Source: Sphingosinicella sp. LHD-64
GTDB lineage: Bacteria > Pseudomonadota > Alphaproteobacteria > Sphingomonadales > Sphingomonadaceae
DNA length: 64,000 nt
Assembly (NCBI RefSeq): GCF_031157375.1
Contig: NZ_JAVIFV010000005.1
Span: forward strand, 59,255-123,254
Reading direction: 5' to 3'
The notes under the pieces were generated by a model. The model saw only the letters and a program-made list of their open reading frames with translations. It made no database searches and was not told the origin of the DNA. The position numbers and the translations under genes were made by a program. Below, piece after piece: positions 26,873-36,398 of the stretch. Each line of letters starts with the position of its first letter. The stretch's first letter is position 1.

Positions 26873-29284
26873 ATGGCGACCCTCGCGAAGCATGGACCGA
26901 TGCGCTGGGCCGCGGCAGCGGTGGCGGCCTGCACGCTCGCGCTGACCGGCTGCATCGCCCTTGCCGGGGCGAGCCAGGGGGACCAGCGCCCGGCCTACAA
27001 GGACCCGTCCCAGCCGATCGAACGGAGGGTCGAGGACCTGCTCGCGCGCATGACGCTGGAGGAGAAGGTCGCCCAGATGCAGTCGGTCTGGGAGCACAAG
27101 GATCGCATCCAGACACCCGCCGGCGACTTCTCCCCCGAGCGCGCCTCCGGCGCCTTCCCGCACGGCCTCGGCCAGATCGCCCGCCCCTCCGACCGGCGCG
27201 GCGTCGCGGCCGATGCGAACGGCCCCGCCGGCGCCACCGCCGGCCAGGTCAACCGCAACGCCCGCGAGACCGCCGACTATATCAATGCCGCGCAGCGCTG
27301 GGCGGTCGAGCGGACCCGGCTCGGCATTCCGCTGATCATGCACGAGGAGGCGCTGCACGGCTATGTCGCGCGCGACGCGACCAGCTTTCCGCAGTCGATC
27401 GCGCTCGCCAGCAGCTTCGATCCCGCCATGGTCGAGCGGATCTTCAATGTCGCCTCGCGCGAGATGCGGGCACGCGGCGCCAATCTCGCGCTCGCCCCCG
27501 TCGTCGACGTCGCGCGCGATCCGCGCTGGGGCCGGATCGAGGAGACCTATGGCGAGGACCCCCATCTGGTCAGCGAGATGTCGCTCGCCGCGATCCGCGG
27601 TTTCCAGGGGACGACATTGCCGTTGGGCCGCGAGCGGGTGTTCGTGACGCTGAAGCACATGACCGGCCACGGCCAGCCCGAAAGCGGCACCAATATCGGC
27701 CCGGCGCCGTTCGGCGAGCGGACGTTGCGCGAAATCTTCTTCCCGCCGTTCGAGCGAGCGGTGCGCGAGCTGCCGATCCGCGCGGTCATGCCGTCCTACA
27801 ACGAGATCGACGGCGTCCCCTCCCACGCCAACCGCTGGATGCTCCATGACGTGCTGCGCCAGGAATGGGGCTTCAGGGGTGCGATCGTCAGCGATTATTT
27901 CGCGATCCGCGAGATGGTGACCCGCCACCGCATGTTTCCCGACATAAGCGATGCCGCGGTGGCGGCGATGAACGCCACCGTCGATGTCGAGACGCCGGAC
28001 GGCGAAGGCTACCTCCATCTCCCCGAACTGGTCCGCCAGGGCCGCGTTTCCGAGGCGCGGATCGACGATGCGGTGCGCCGCATCCTGCGCATGAAGTTCG
28101 AGGCCGGCCTGTTCGAGAATCCCTATGTCGACGCCGCGGCCGCGGACGGTCTGACCGCGACCCCCGACGCAGTCGCGCTCGCCCGCGCGGCGGCGGCCCG
28201 CTCGATCGTGCTGCTCAGGAACGAGAACAACCTGCTGCCGCTCGATGCATCACGCATCCGCCGCATGGCGGTGATCGGCACCCACGCCCGCGACACGCCG
28301 ATCGGCGGCTACAGCGACATCCCGCGCCATATCGTCTCGGTGCTCGAAGGCATGCAGGCGGAATCGCGCGGCCGCTTCCAGGTCGACTATGCCGAGGGCG
28401 TGCGCCTCACCGAGCAGCGCATCTGGGCGCAGGATGAGGTCAACCTGACGCCGCCGGAGGTCAACGATCGCCTGCGCCGCGAGGCGATCGAGACGGCGCG
28501 AGGTGCCGACACGATCGTGCTGGTGCTCGGCGACAACGAGCAATTGAGCCGCGAAGCCTGGGCCGACAATCATCTCGGCGACCGCTCCTCGCTCGATCTG
28601 GTCGGGCCGCAGGAGCAGCTCGCCCGGGAGATTTTCGCGCTCGGCAAGCCGACCGTCGTCATCCTGCTCAACGGCCGCCCGCTGTCGGTCAACTATCTCG
28701 CCGAAAACGCGCCGGCCCTGCTCGAAGGCTGGTATCTCGGCCAGGAGACCGGCCATGGCGTCGCCGACGTGGTCTTCGGCCGGGTCAATCCGGCCGGCCG
28801 CCTGCCAGTCTCGATCGCGCGCAACGTCGGCCAGCTCCCGGTCTTCTACAACCGCAAGCCCAGCGCCCGGCGCGGCTATCTCTTCGACACGACGGCGCCG
28901 CTCTACCCGTTCGGCTTCGGCCTTTCCTATACCAGCTTCGAGATGTCGCCGCCGCGGCTCGCGCGGCGCACGATCGGCACGAACGACAGCGTCGCGGTCG
29001 AGGTCGATGTCCGCAACACCGGCCGGCGCGCCGGCGACGAGGTGGTGCAGCTCTACGTCCGCGACGACGCGGCCTCGGTGACGCGTCCGCTGCTGGAGCT
29101 GAAGCGCTTCCAGCGCGTCGCCCTGCGCCCCGGCGAGCGGCGCACGGTCCGTTTCGAGCTGACGCCGGCGGACCTGTCGCTCTGGAACCTGGAAATGCGC
29201 CGCGTCGTCGAGCCAGGTACCTTCACCATCTCGGTCGGGCCCAATTCGGTGGACCTCGAGAGCGTGACGCTGACCGTGCGCTAG
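26873..29284 (+). CDS. Glycoside hydrolase family 3 lipoprotein (beta-xylosidase/beta-glucosidase)
   Basis: An 803-residue exo-glycosidase. A lipobox in ALTGC at about residues 23-27 points to an outer-membrane lipoprotein. GH3 domains follow: the N-terminal TIM barrel with PVVDVARDPRWGRIEETYGEDP, KHMTGHGQPESGTNIGPAP and the nucleophile Asp in GAIVSDYFAIREM (residue about 341), then the alpha/beta sandwich (RSIVLLRNENNLLPL), then a fibronectin III-like C-terminus (YVRDDAASVTRPLLELKRFQRVAL). Closest by motif to xylosidase-type GH3 enzymes, consistent with removal of xylose from xylo-oligomers. ATG 26873 has GGGAGG upstream and the LacI-type operator beyond that. Confidence 0.93.
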   Translation: MATLAKHGPMRWAAAAVAACTLALTGCIALAGASQGDQRPAYKDPSQPIERRVEDLLARMTLEEKVAQMQSVWEHKDRIQTPAGDFSPERASGAFPHGLGQIARPSDRRGVAADANGPAGATAGQVNRNARETADYINAAQRWAVERTRLGIPLIMHEEALHGYVARDATSFPQSIALASSFDPAMVERIFNVASREMRARGANLALAPVVDVARDPRWGRIEETYGEDPHLVSEMSLAAIRGFQGTTLPLGRERVFVTLKHMTGHGQPESGTNIGPAPFGERTLREIFFPPFERAVRELPIRAVMPSYNEIDGVPSHANRWMLHDVLRQEWGFRGAIVSDYFAIREMVTRHRMFPDISDAAVAAMNATVDVETPDGEGYLHLPELVRQGRVSEARIDDAVRRILRMKFEAGLFENPYVDAAAADGLTATPDAVALARAAAARSIVLLRNENNLLPLDASRIRRMAVIGTHARDTPIGGYSDIPRHIVSVLEGMQAESRGRFQVDYAEGVRLTEQRIWAQDEVNLTPPEVNDRLRREAIETARGADTIVLVLGDNEQLSREAWADNHLGDRSSLDLVGPQEQLAREIFALGKPTVVILLNGRPLSVNYLAENAPALLEGWYLGQETGHGVADVVFGRVNPAGRLPVSIARNVGQLPVFYNRKPSARRGYLFDTTAPLYPFGFGLSYTSFEMSPPRLARRTIGTNDSVAVEVDVRNTGRRAGDEVVQLYVRDDAASVTRPLLELKRFQRVALRPGERRTVRFELTPADLSLWNLEMRRVVEPGTFTISVGPNSVDLESVTLTVR

Positions 29285-29303
29285 TTCGTCTCGGTCGCCG
29301 TCC

Positions 29304-29906
29304 TCAGATTTCGGCTTCGAGGACGTCGAAAGCATCGCGCAGCAGCTCCACGAGGGGGCGCTTGCCGCCCTCCCGATTGAAGGCGTCGAGCGACAGGCGG
29401 ACGGCGCCGAATGACAGCATGGCAATGAGCCGGAGGGCGGTCTCCCGCTCCGGCTCCGGCCATTTCTCGCGCAGGGCCGCGAACAACGTGCCTTCGTGCT
29501 GGACATAGCTCGCCACCTTGCGCGCCTGAACCGCCTCGCTGGAGCGCATCAGCCGGTCGAGAACGAGCATCTCGTCCTTTGGAACGGTTGCGGAGACCCG
29601 GAGCGCCGCATCGCGCACTGCGTCCAGAGGTCGCTTGTCGTCAGGCTCCTCCCGCAGCCGTTCGGCGAGAATGTCGCCCAGCGCGCTCTGCAGGCTCATC
29701 AGAATGTCGTCCTTGGACTTGTAATAATAGAAGAAGGTGCGCCGCGAGATGCCCGCCTCGGCTGCAATGTCGTCGATCGTCGCGGCATCATAGCCCCGTT
29801 CGATGAACAGGCGGATCCCGGTCTCCTTGATACGCTTCGCGGTCTCGCGGCGCTTGCGCTCCCTGAGGCCTTCCCCGGGTGGATTTCTGCCGGCGGTTTG
29901 CTTCAT
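29304..29906 (-). CDS. TetR-family transcriptional regulator
   Basis: A 200-residue product. A TetR N-terminal HTH of about residues 18-65 (RETAKRIKETGIRLFIERGYDAATIDDIAAEAGISRRTFFYYYKSKDDIL) is followed by a variable ligand-binding helical domain. It is divergent from the SDR gene with a strong palindrome between them, so it probably represses that gene and itself. No ligand can be predicted. Confidence 0.92.
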   Translation of the reverse strand: MKQTAGRNPPGEGLRERKRRETAKRIKETGIRLFIERGYDAATIDDIAAEAGISRRTFFYYYKSKDDILMSLQSALGDILAERLREEPDDKRPLDAVRDAALRVSATVPKDEMLVLDRLMRSSEAVQARKVASYVQHEGTLFAALREKWPEPERETALRLIAMLSFGAVRLSLDAFNREGGKRPLVELLRDAFDVLEAEI

Positions 29907-29942
29907 AAAAATTTCCCTTGATGCAAACTTGCACTGAGTGTA

Positions 29943-29956
29943 GTGTAATTTTACAC
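29943..29956. promoter_or_regulatory. Perfect palindrome between tetR- and SDR-type genes
   Basis: GTGTAATTTTACAC, with outer TTGCACT and AGTGCGAA arms continuing the symmetry. It is the likely TetR operator controlling both divergent genes. Confidence 0.65.
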
Positions 29957-29985
29957 CAAGTGCGAATCATTGGGAAGGCGTTATC

Positions 29986-30924
29986 ATGGCGAAGTGGACA
30001 GCATCCGACATTCCCTCCCAGAAAGGCCGCTCGGCCATTGTCACCGGCACCGGCGGCCTCGGCTATGAGACGGCCCTCGCGCTGGCGCGGGCGGGCGGCG
30101 AGGTCATCATCGCCGGCCGCAATCCCCGGAAGGGCGTGGAGGCGGTTGCAAGAATCCGCGACGAAGTTCCATCCGCCGCCGTCCGGTTCGGAGAGGTCGA
30201 TCTGGCGAGCCTCAGATCCGTCGCGGACTTTTGCGAACGGCTGCGGGATCAGGGAGACAGCCTCGATCTGCTGGTCAACAATGCCGGTGTCATGACTCCG
30301 CCCGAACGCCGCGAGACAAGCGACGGTTTCGAGCTGCAGTTCGGTACCAACCATCTCGGCCATTTCGCGCTGACGGCAGGACTCCTGCCGCTGCTGCGAA
30401 AGGGCAGGAACCCGCGTGTCGTCACCGTATCGAGCATCGCCGCGCGGAACGGCGCGATCGACTTCGACGATCTCAATGCGGAGAAGAGCTACCGCCCGTT
30501 TCCGGTCTATGGACAATCGAAGCTCGCCTGTCTCATGTTCGCCCTCGAGCTGCACCGCCGCAGCAAGGCGGGCCGATGGGGCATTGCCGGCATCGCCGCA
30601 CATCCCGGCATCACCCGCACCGATCTTCTTCCGAACGGCGCGGGCAATGACAGCCTCAGCGGGCGGGTTCGCCGCTTCCTGCCCTTCCTGTTTCAGCCCG
30701 CGTGGCAGGGCGCTTTGCCAACGCTTTTCGCCGCGACATCGCCGGAGGCTCGGGGCGGCGCCTATTATGGCCCGGACAGGCTCAGCGAGACTCGTGGCTA
30801 TCCCATAGAGGCGAGAGTTCCCGCTCAGGCGCTCGACCAAGGCGACGCTGCAAGGTTGTGGGCCGCGTCGGAACGGCTGACAGGGATGACGTTTTCCCCC
30901 GGCGAGGCGCAGGTCGCAAAGTGA
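29986..30924 (+). CDS. Short-chain dehydrogenase/reductase
   Basis: A 312-residue SDR, cytoplasmic. The Rossmann motif is TGTGGLGYETALALARAGGEVIIAGRN (residues about 20-46), with NNAG, the catalytic Ser in VSSIAARNG and Y-x-x-x-K in VYGQSKLA. It resembles retinol dehydrogenase/WW-oxidoreductase-like SDRs that act on hydrophobic alcohols. The gene sits inside the xylan cluster but belongs to the TetR pair, so it is probably unrelated to sugar use. Confidence 0.9.
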   Translation: MAKWTASDIPSQKGRSAIVTGTGGLGYETALALARAGGEVIIAGRNPRKGVEAVARIRDEVPSAAVRFGEVDLASLRSVADFCERLRDQGDSLDLLVNNAGVMTPPERRETSDGFELQFGTNHLGHFALTAGLLPLLRKGRNPRVVTVSSIAARNGAIDFDDLNAEKSYRPFPVYGQSKLACLMFALELHRRSKAGRWGIAGIAAHPGITRTDLLPNGAGNDSLSGRVRRFLPFLFQPAWQGALPTLFAATSPEARGGAYYGPDRLSETRGYPIEARVPAQALDQGDAARLWAASERLTGMTFSPGEAQVAK

Positions 30925-31078
30925 GAGGCGATCGCGTGGCGTCGGTTTCGCCGTCCCCGGGAGCGCATCGTCCGTGTCCATCCCGTCAGCTGGAGAATCG
31001 AAAATCGACGCATCGCCGTATTCTTGGGAAGCAGTGACCTCACCCGACGCTCAAGCCGGTGCGGAGCCGGAAATGCCC

Positions 31079-32749
31079 TCAGTCGGCGGCCGGTGTCCCG
31101 GCGGAATAGGCATGGAGTCCGAATACCGCGCCGACGAATCCGCCGGCCGTGCGCGTGCTGAGGATCGTGCCGTCCTGCGGCTCGCCCAGCCGCTGCCATT
31201 TCCCGGTCTCGGCCGCATAGGAGAAGCGATAGGTCAGGCTGTCGCTCTCGATGCGCAGACGCACCGGCATGCCGGCTTCCCCGGCAAGCGGCACAGCGGC
31301 GACGGTCACGCCGCCCGCCGGATCGGACGGGCCGGTGCGCCGCTCCAGCTTGACGACCGGCCGGCCACCCTCGCGGCCGACGCTCAGCGCATACCAATAG
31401 TCGTCGCTCTGGAAGGCGGCGATGCCGGCCTCGTCGCCGTCGCGCGCCGGTGTGAAGCGCACGACCGTGGAAGCGCTCGCATGCATATGCTGCTGCCGGC
31501 GGGCGAGGAAGGAGGGATTGGCCATGCCGCCGAGCGGCACCGGCCGCGCGCGCAGGGCTAATTGGCCGCCGCGCAGGCTGTACCAGGGCTCGCGCGGATT
31601 GCGGACCATCATCCAATAGGGCGGGAGCCTCGGCCCGTCGAACTCTTCGCGCAGCGCGAAAGGACCCGTCGTCGGGATCGCGGGCGCTGCCTGGCGCGGC
31701 AGATCGGGACGGACATGGGCATAGGGAATGAGGTCGCCCGGATCGGTCATGCGCGGCCAGCCGTCCTCCCAGCGGACCGGCAGCAGGAAGGTCTCGCGGC
31801 CGGTATTGTAATAGTCGCCGCGATAGGGGCGCACCGCGAGGAAGGTTGCCCACCACTCGCCGTTCGGGGTTTCGACGAAATCGGCATGGCCGGCCGAAGT
31901 GATCGGAAAGGGGCGGTCGACGGGCAGGCCGCGCTGGGTCAGGATCGGGTTGCCGGGATAGGGCTGGTAAGGGCCGGCGACGCTGCGGCTGCGCAGCACG
32001 ACCTGGCTGTGCCCCTCGGCGGTGCCGCCCTCGGCGCAGATGAGATAGTACCAGCCGTCGCGCTTCAGGATGTGCGGCCCTTCGATCCAGATCGGGTTGG
32101 TCGCCGGATCGACTCCGCCGTCCACCAGCACCCGGCGCGGCCCGATCGTGCGCAGGTTGGCCGCGTCGAACTCCTGGATCCAGATCGCCCGGTGGCCGGA
32201 ATAGCGGGGCGGGCCTTCCGGTGGTCCGTTGTTGACGATCCAGGTCCGGCCGTCTTCGTCGAAGAACAGGCCGGGATCGATCCCGCCCTCCAGATCGGGC
32301 AGCCAGACCGGATCGGACCACGGCCCGGCCGGATCGCGCGCAGTGATGACGAAATTGCCGCCGCAATCGACGCAGGTGTTGAGGATGTAGAAGGTGCCGT
32401 TCTTGTGCTCGATGGTGGGCGCGAACACGCCGCGCGACAGGCCGAGCCGGCCGAAATCGAGCTGGTCCGGCCGGTCGATCGCATTGCCGATCTGCGTCCA
32501 GCTGACGAGGTCGCGGCTGTGGAAGACCGGGATGCCGGGGAAATAAGCAAAGGTCGAGGTGACGAGATAATAATCGTCGCCGGCGCGGGTGATGCTGGGG
32601 TCCGGGTAGAAGCCTTGCAGGATCGGGTTGCGATAGTCGTCGGGCCCCGCATTCAGCGTGACATCGACCGGATCCGAACCCTGATAGTCGAACCAGTCGA
32701 ACCGCGCCTCCTGCGCGGCGGCTGGTGCGGCGAGGGCCAGGGCCAGCAC
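31079..32749 (-). CDS. Glycoside hydrolase family 43 (beta-xylosidase/arabinofuranosidase)
   Basis: Five-bladed propeller glycosidase with a C-terminal concanavalin-like domain, about 556 residues. Catalytic motifs: YRNPILQGFYPDPSITR (base Asp), GGIDPGLFFDEDGRTW (pKa Asp) and WIEGPHILKRDGWYYL (acid Glu). C-terminal domain from about residue 350 (FALREEFDGPRLPPYW). The mature start follows a hydrophobic stretch VLALALAAPAAAQ, but there is no basic N-region or ATG; GTG 32749 is the best in-frame start, directly beside repeat B (32759-32865). The signal peptide may have been altered by the repeat. It is downstream of GH67 and probably in the same unit. Confidence 0.85.
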   Translation of the reverse strand: MLALALAAPAAAQEARFDWFDYQGSDPVDVTLNAGPDDYRNPILQGFYPDPSITRAGDDYYLVTSTFAYFPGIPVFHSRDLVSWTQIGNAIDRPDQLDFGRLGLSRGVFAPTIEHKNGTFYILNTCVDCGGNFVITARDPAGPWSDPVWLPDLEGGIDPGLFFDEDGRTWIVNNGPPEGPPRYSGHRAIWIQEFDAANLRTIGPRRVLVDGGVDPATNPIWIEGPHILKRDGWYYLICAEGGTAEGHSQVVLRSRSVAGPYQPYPGNPILTQRGLPVDRPFPITSAGHADFVETPNGEWWATFLAVRPYRGDYYNTGRETFLLPVRWEDGWPRMTDPGDLIPYAHVRPDLPRQAAPAIPTTGPFALREEFDGPRLPPYWMMVRNPREPWYSLRGGQLALRARPVPLGGMANPSFLARRQQHMHASASTVVRFTPARDGDEAGIAAFQSDDYWYALSVGREGGRPVVKLERRTGPSDPAGGVTVAAVPLAGEAGMPVRLRIESDSLTYRFSYAAETGKWQRLGEPQDGTILSTRTAGGFVGAVFGLHAYSAGTPAAD

Positions 32750-32758
32750 GGCAATAAA

Positions 32759-32865
32759 CCCTCTCCCCAGCGGGGAGAGGGTAGGGTGAGGGGATGCGGC
32801 GTTCAGGGGTGCCTGCCGAATCAGAGCCCCCTCACCCCAACCCTCTCCCCGCCGGGGAGAGGGAG
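32759..32865. repeat. Palindromic dispersed repeat (family B) between GH67 and GH43 genes
   Basis: CTCTCCCCAGCGGGGAGAGGG at its left end and CCCTCTCCCCGCCGGGGAGA near its right end, with GTGAGGGG/CCCCTCAC inside. Same family as 12056-12192 and 61056-61163. It abuts the apparent GH43 start. Confidence 0.85.
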
Positions 32866-32882
32866 ATGGGCGGAGTGGCGAC

Positions 32883-35036
32883 TTAATGGCCCGGCGCATA
32901 GGGGGTCCGGATGGCGCGGTAATAGTCCAGGCTGTGCGCCGGCGCGGCATAGCCGGCGGGGAGCGGGCGGCGGGCGATCGACTGGAAATAGGCGATGCTG
33001 GCGTCGCGCCACCATGTCGCCTCGTCGGTCTGGATGGCGAGGAAATCGCGCACCTCGGCATGGCGCTGTGGATCGATCCCTGGCGCAAGCCTGTCCCAGG
33101 TCCGGGCCATGCCGCGCACCGTCTCGACGCCCTGGGTGTAGCGGACGACCAGCTCGTCCCACAATGTCCGGCCCGAACCCACACGCTCGTCCCAGCCGAC
33201 ATGGTGGAACCAGAGCAGGAAGCGCTCCGGCACCCGCTGGCGATCGCCGAACACGGCGGCGACCGCGGGCGCATATTGCGCGACCGCGTTGCTGCCGGTG
33301 CGGGTGCGGTCGAAGCCGATGCCGACGGCGTCGGCGCGGTGGAAATAGACTGGGTTCCAGTCGGCCCGCAGCAGATCGTCGACCCAGGGTCCCGGACCGT
33401 AATGGTGACCGGTGGCGAAGAGGTGGTTGAGGCCGAGCGGGTTCATATAGTCGACCACCGCCTCGCGCGAGCCCATCATCATTTCGACGATCGGCTGGAC
33501 GAGGGCGGGATCGTTGCCCCAGGTCATCCGCGTCCACTCCTCGGCAATGTCGCGGGCGGAAGCCTCCGGATCCCAGGCGAAGCGGCCGAAGGCGTACCAA
33601 TTGGCCTGGTCGAACTGGGAGCCGGACCAGCTGCGGCTGTTGCCGATATTGGCGACGCCGGCGACCAGCGTGTGCCGATAATTATGGAGCTGGCCGTCGA
33701 TCACCCGGGCCACGGTCGAGCCCGGCCCGCGGACATGGGTGTCGGCGTCCAGCACCTCCTCCCACATCGTGCCCAGATAGGCGAGATGGGTGTTGAAGCC
33801 GAGATATTCCTTGGTGATCTGGAACTCCATGCCGAGCGGTGTTCCCGGCATCGCGCCGAACAGCGGGCTGAACGGCTCGCGCGGCTGGAAGTCGATCGGG
33901 CCGTTCTTGACCTGTACGATCACATTGTCGCGGAACCGGCCGTCCAGCGGCACGAACTCGCTATAGGCCTGACGGGCGCGGTCCTCGGGATTCTCGTTCG
34001 AATAGACGAAGGCCCGCCACACCACGATGCCGCCATGCGGCGCCACCGCCTCCGCGAGCATGTTGGCGCCGTCGGCATGGGTGCGGCGATAGTCCTGCGG
34101 CCCCGGCTGGCCTTCCGAATTGGCCTTGACCAGGAAGCCGCCGAAATCGGGAACGTAGCGGTAGATTTCGTCCGCCTTGGCCCGCCACCAGGCGCGCACC
34201 CTGGGGTCGAGGGGGTCGGCGGTCGGCAGGCCGCCGATCTCCATCGGCGCCGAGAAGCGGGCCGAAAGATAGACGCGGATGCCATAGGGCCGGAAGACGT
34301 CGGCGAGCGCCCTCACCTTTTCCAGATAGGGTGGGGTCAGGATGTCGGCGTTCGAATTGACGTTGTTGAGGACGGTGCCGTTGATCCCGAGCGACGCGTT
34401 GGCGCGGGCGTAATCGGTGTAGCGTGGGTCGCGGAAGCGCGGCAGCGTCTGCCAGTCCCACAGCGAGAGGCCGGCATAGCCGCGCTCGATGCTGCGATCG
34501 AGATTGTCCCAATGGTTGAGCATGCGGAATTCAGCTTTGGGGCGGTCCGCGAGGTCGATCTCGGCGATCGGCTGGCGGGTCTGGATCAGCCGCAGCAGCC
34601 GGAAGGCGCCGTAGAGCACGCCGACGTCGCTGTTCGCTGCGATCACCGTGGCGCGTCGGCCGCCGATGCGGACCGCGCGGATCAGGAAACCCTCGTTGCC
34701 GAGGTCCGTCAGCGGCAGGTTAAGACCGGCGATCAGGGGCGAAGATGCCGGCGTGCCGATCACGATCGCGCCGTTTCGTACCCGATCGACGCGCTCCACC
34801 GCGCGACCGGTCAAGCCGCCCAGGCCGCGGACGAGCTCGGCGCGGGCAGCGCCGAGCGTCGGCGAGTCGCCCTCCTGGACAATCCCCGTCGCGGCGCTGC
34901 GATAGCGCGCCGCCCAGGGCGCTTCGACCGGCGCATAGCGCAGCCACAGGTCGTAGCCGTCCTCTGCCAAGGCGGGCATCGAAGCGAGCGCGGCCAGCGC
35001 GATCAGCAGCAGGCGCAGGGCGGCGAAAAAGCGCAT
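32883..35036 (-). CDS. aguA: GH67 alpha-glucuronidase, exported
   Basis: Removes (4-O-methyl-)D-glucuronic acid from glucuronoxylo-oligosaccharides. The 717-residue product has signal peptide MRFFAALRLLLIALAALASMPALA; ATG 35036 has GGAGAGG six bases upstream and is preferred over ATG 35042 and 35051. GH67 features: N-terminal GH67N domain (GYDLWLRYAPVEAP), central barrel (RMLNHWDNLDRSIERGYAGLSLWDW, DYARANASLGINGTVLNNVN, DFGGFLVKANSEGQPGP, WRAFVYSNENPEDRARQAY) and C-terminal helical domain (HHYGPGPWVDDLLRADWNPVYFH). Periplasmic rather than cytoplasmic, from the signal. It shares a divergent operator region with manD. Confidence 0.95.
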   Translation of the reverse strand: MRFFAALRLLLIALAALASMPALAEDGYDLWLRYAPVEAPWAARYRSAATGIVQEGDSPTLGAARAELVRGLGGLTGRAVERVDRVRNGAIVIGTPASSPLIAGLNLPLTDLGNEGFLIRAVRIGGRRATVIAANSDVGVLYGAFRLLRLIQTRQPIAEIDLADRPKAEFRMLNHWDNLDRSIERGYAGLSLWDWQTLPRFRDPRYTDYARANASLGINGTVLNNVNSNADILTPPYLEKVRALADVFRPYGIRVYLSARFSAPMEIGGLPTADPLDPRVRAWWRAKADEIYRYVPDFGGFLVKANSEGQPGPQDYRRTHADGANMLAEAVAPHGGIVVWRAFVYSNENPEDRARQAYSEFVPLDGRFRDNVIVQVKNGPIDFQPREPFSPLFGAMPGTPLGMEFQITKEYLGFNTHLAYLGTMWEEVLDADTHVRGPGSTVARVIDGQLHNYRHTLVAGVANIGNSRSWSGSQFDQANWYAFGRFAWDPEASARDIAEEWTRMTWGNDPALVQPIVEMMMGSREAVVDYMNPLGLNHLFATGHHYGPGPWVDDLLRADWNPVYFHRADAVGIGFDRTRTGSNAVAQYAPAVAAVFGDRQRVPERFLLWFHHVGWDERVGSGRTLWDELVVRYTQGVETVRGMARTWDRLAPGIDPQRHAEVRDFLAIQTDEATWWRDASIAYFQSIARRPLPAGYAAPAHSLDYYRAIRTPYAPGH

Positions 35037-35064
35037 CCTCATCCTCTCCATCCGGCGCGCGCCA

Positions 35065-35104
35065 TTGACAAGGCGGCCTGCGCTCTTTCATGTGAGCGCT
35101 AACA
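35065..35104. promoter_or_regulatory. Divergent aguA-manD control region with LacI-type operator
   Basis: Rightward -35 TTGACA (35065-35070), 17 bases, weak -10 TCATGT, then the palindrome TGTGAGCGCTAACA (35091-35104). The layout is the same as for the transporter and GH3 promoters, so one repressor likely controls all three units. Confidence 0.7.
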
Positions 35105-35178
35105 TAAATCGTCGTCCGCGCGCGGCAACAGGAAAATGCGCGCTGCATTTTCGTCGCGGACGGGGCTAGGGAGAGGCC

Positions 35179-36390
35179 ATGCTCGAGATCACCGGCGCCC
35201 GCGTCATCGTCACCTCGCCGGGGCGCAACTTCGTCACGCTGAAGATCGAGACGAAGGACGGCCTCACCGGCCTCGGCGATGCGACGCTGAACGGCCGCGA
35301 GCTCGCCGTCGCCTCCTACCTCACCGACCATGTCATTCCCTGCCTGATCGGCCGCGACGCGCACCGGATCGAGGACATCTGGCAATATCTCTACCGCGGC
35401 GCCTATTGGCGGCGCGGGCCGGTGACGATGAGCGCGATCGCCGCGGTCGACATGGCGCTGTGGGACATCAAGGGCAAGGCGGCCGGCCTGCCGCTCTACC
35501 AGCTGCTCGGCGGCGCGAGCCGCGAGGGCTGCATGGTCTACGGCCATGCCAACGGCACGACGATCGAGGAGACGATCGACAACGCCCTCCACTACAAGGA
35601 GCAGGGCTACAGGGCGATCCGCCTGCAATCGGGCGTGCCGGGCCTGGCTTCGACCTACGGCGTCTCCAGGGACCGCTATTTCTACGAGCCGGCCGACGCC
35701 GACCTGCCGACCGAGACTCTCTGGTCGACCGAGAAATATCTGCGCTCCGTCCCGCCCCTGTTCGAGGCGGCGCGCGCGGCGCTGGGCTGGGACGTCCACC
35801 TGCTCCACGACGTCCATCACCGGCTGACCCCGATCGAGGCCGGGCGGCTGGGCAGGGACCTGGAGCCGTATCGCCCGTTCTGGATGGAGGATGCGACGCC
35901 GGCCGAGAACCAAGCCAATTTCCGCCTGATCCGCCAGCACACGACGACGCCGCTCGCGGTCGGCGAGGTTTTCAATTCGGTCTGGGACTGCAAGCAGCTC
36001 ATCGAGGAGCAGCTGATCGACTATATCCGCGCGACCGTCGTCCATGCTGGCGGCATCACCCACCTCAGGCGCATCGCCAGCTTCGCCGACCTGCACAATG
36101 TCCGCACCGGCTGCCACGGCGCGACCGACCTGTCGCCGGTCTCGATGGCCGCCGCGCTCCATTTCGGCCTGTCGATCCCGAATTTCGGCATCCAGGAATA
36201 TATGCGCCACACCGGGAAGACCGACGCGGTCTTCCCGCACGCCTACAGCTTCGCCGACGGACTGATGCATCCGGGCGAGGCGCCCGGCCTCGGCGTCGAG
36301 CTCGATGAGGCGCTCGCGGCCGAACATCCCTACAAGCGCGCCTATCTGCCGGTGAACCGGCTGGAGGACGGCACGCTCTACAACTGGTAG
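35179..36390 (+). CDS. manD: D-mannonate dehydratase (enolase superfamily, ManD)
   Basis: Dehydrates D-mannonate to 2-keto-3-deoxy-D-gluconate. The 403-residue product starts [41 protein letters not shown]. Active-site features of ManD: the YGHANGTT segment, the long 150-180s loop, [11 protein letters not shown] metal ligand region, [18 protein letters not shown] and the [11 protein letters not shown] and [12 protein letters not shown] end motifs. Closely similar in pattern to the characterised Novosphingobium enzyme. It replaces iron-dependent UxuA in this pathway. First gene of the manD-uxaC-uxuB-GH10-galM unit. Confidence 0.93.
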   Translation: MLEITGARVIVTSPGRNFVTLKIETKDGLTGLGDATLNGRELAVASYLTDHVIPCLIGRDAHRIEDIWQYLYRGAYWRRGPVTMSAIAAVDMALWDIKGKAAGLPLYQLLGGASREGCMVYGHANGTTIEETIDNALHYKEQGYRAIRLQSGVPGLASTYGVSRDRYFYEPADADLPTETLWSTEKYLRSVPPLFEAARAALGWDVHLLHDVHHRLTPIEAGRLGRDLEPYRPFWMEDATPAENQANFRLIRQHTTTPLAVGEVFNSVWDCKQLIEEQLIDYIRATVVHAGGITHLRRIASFADLHNVRTGCHGATDLSPVSMAAALHFGLSIPNFGIQEYMRHTGKTDAVFPHAYSFADGLMHPGEAPGLGVELDEALAAEHPYKRAYLPVNRLEDGTLYNW

Positions 36391-36398
36391 GCCCGCTC

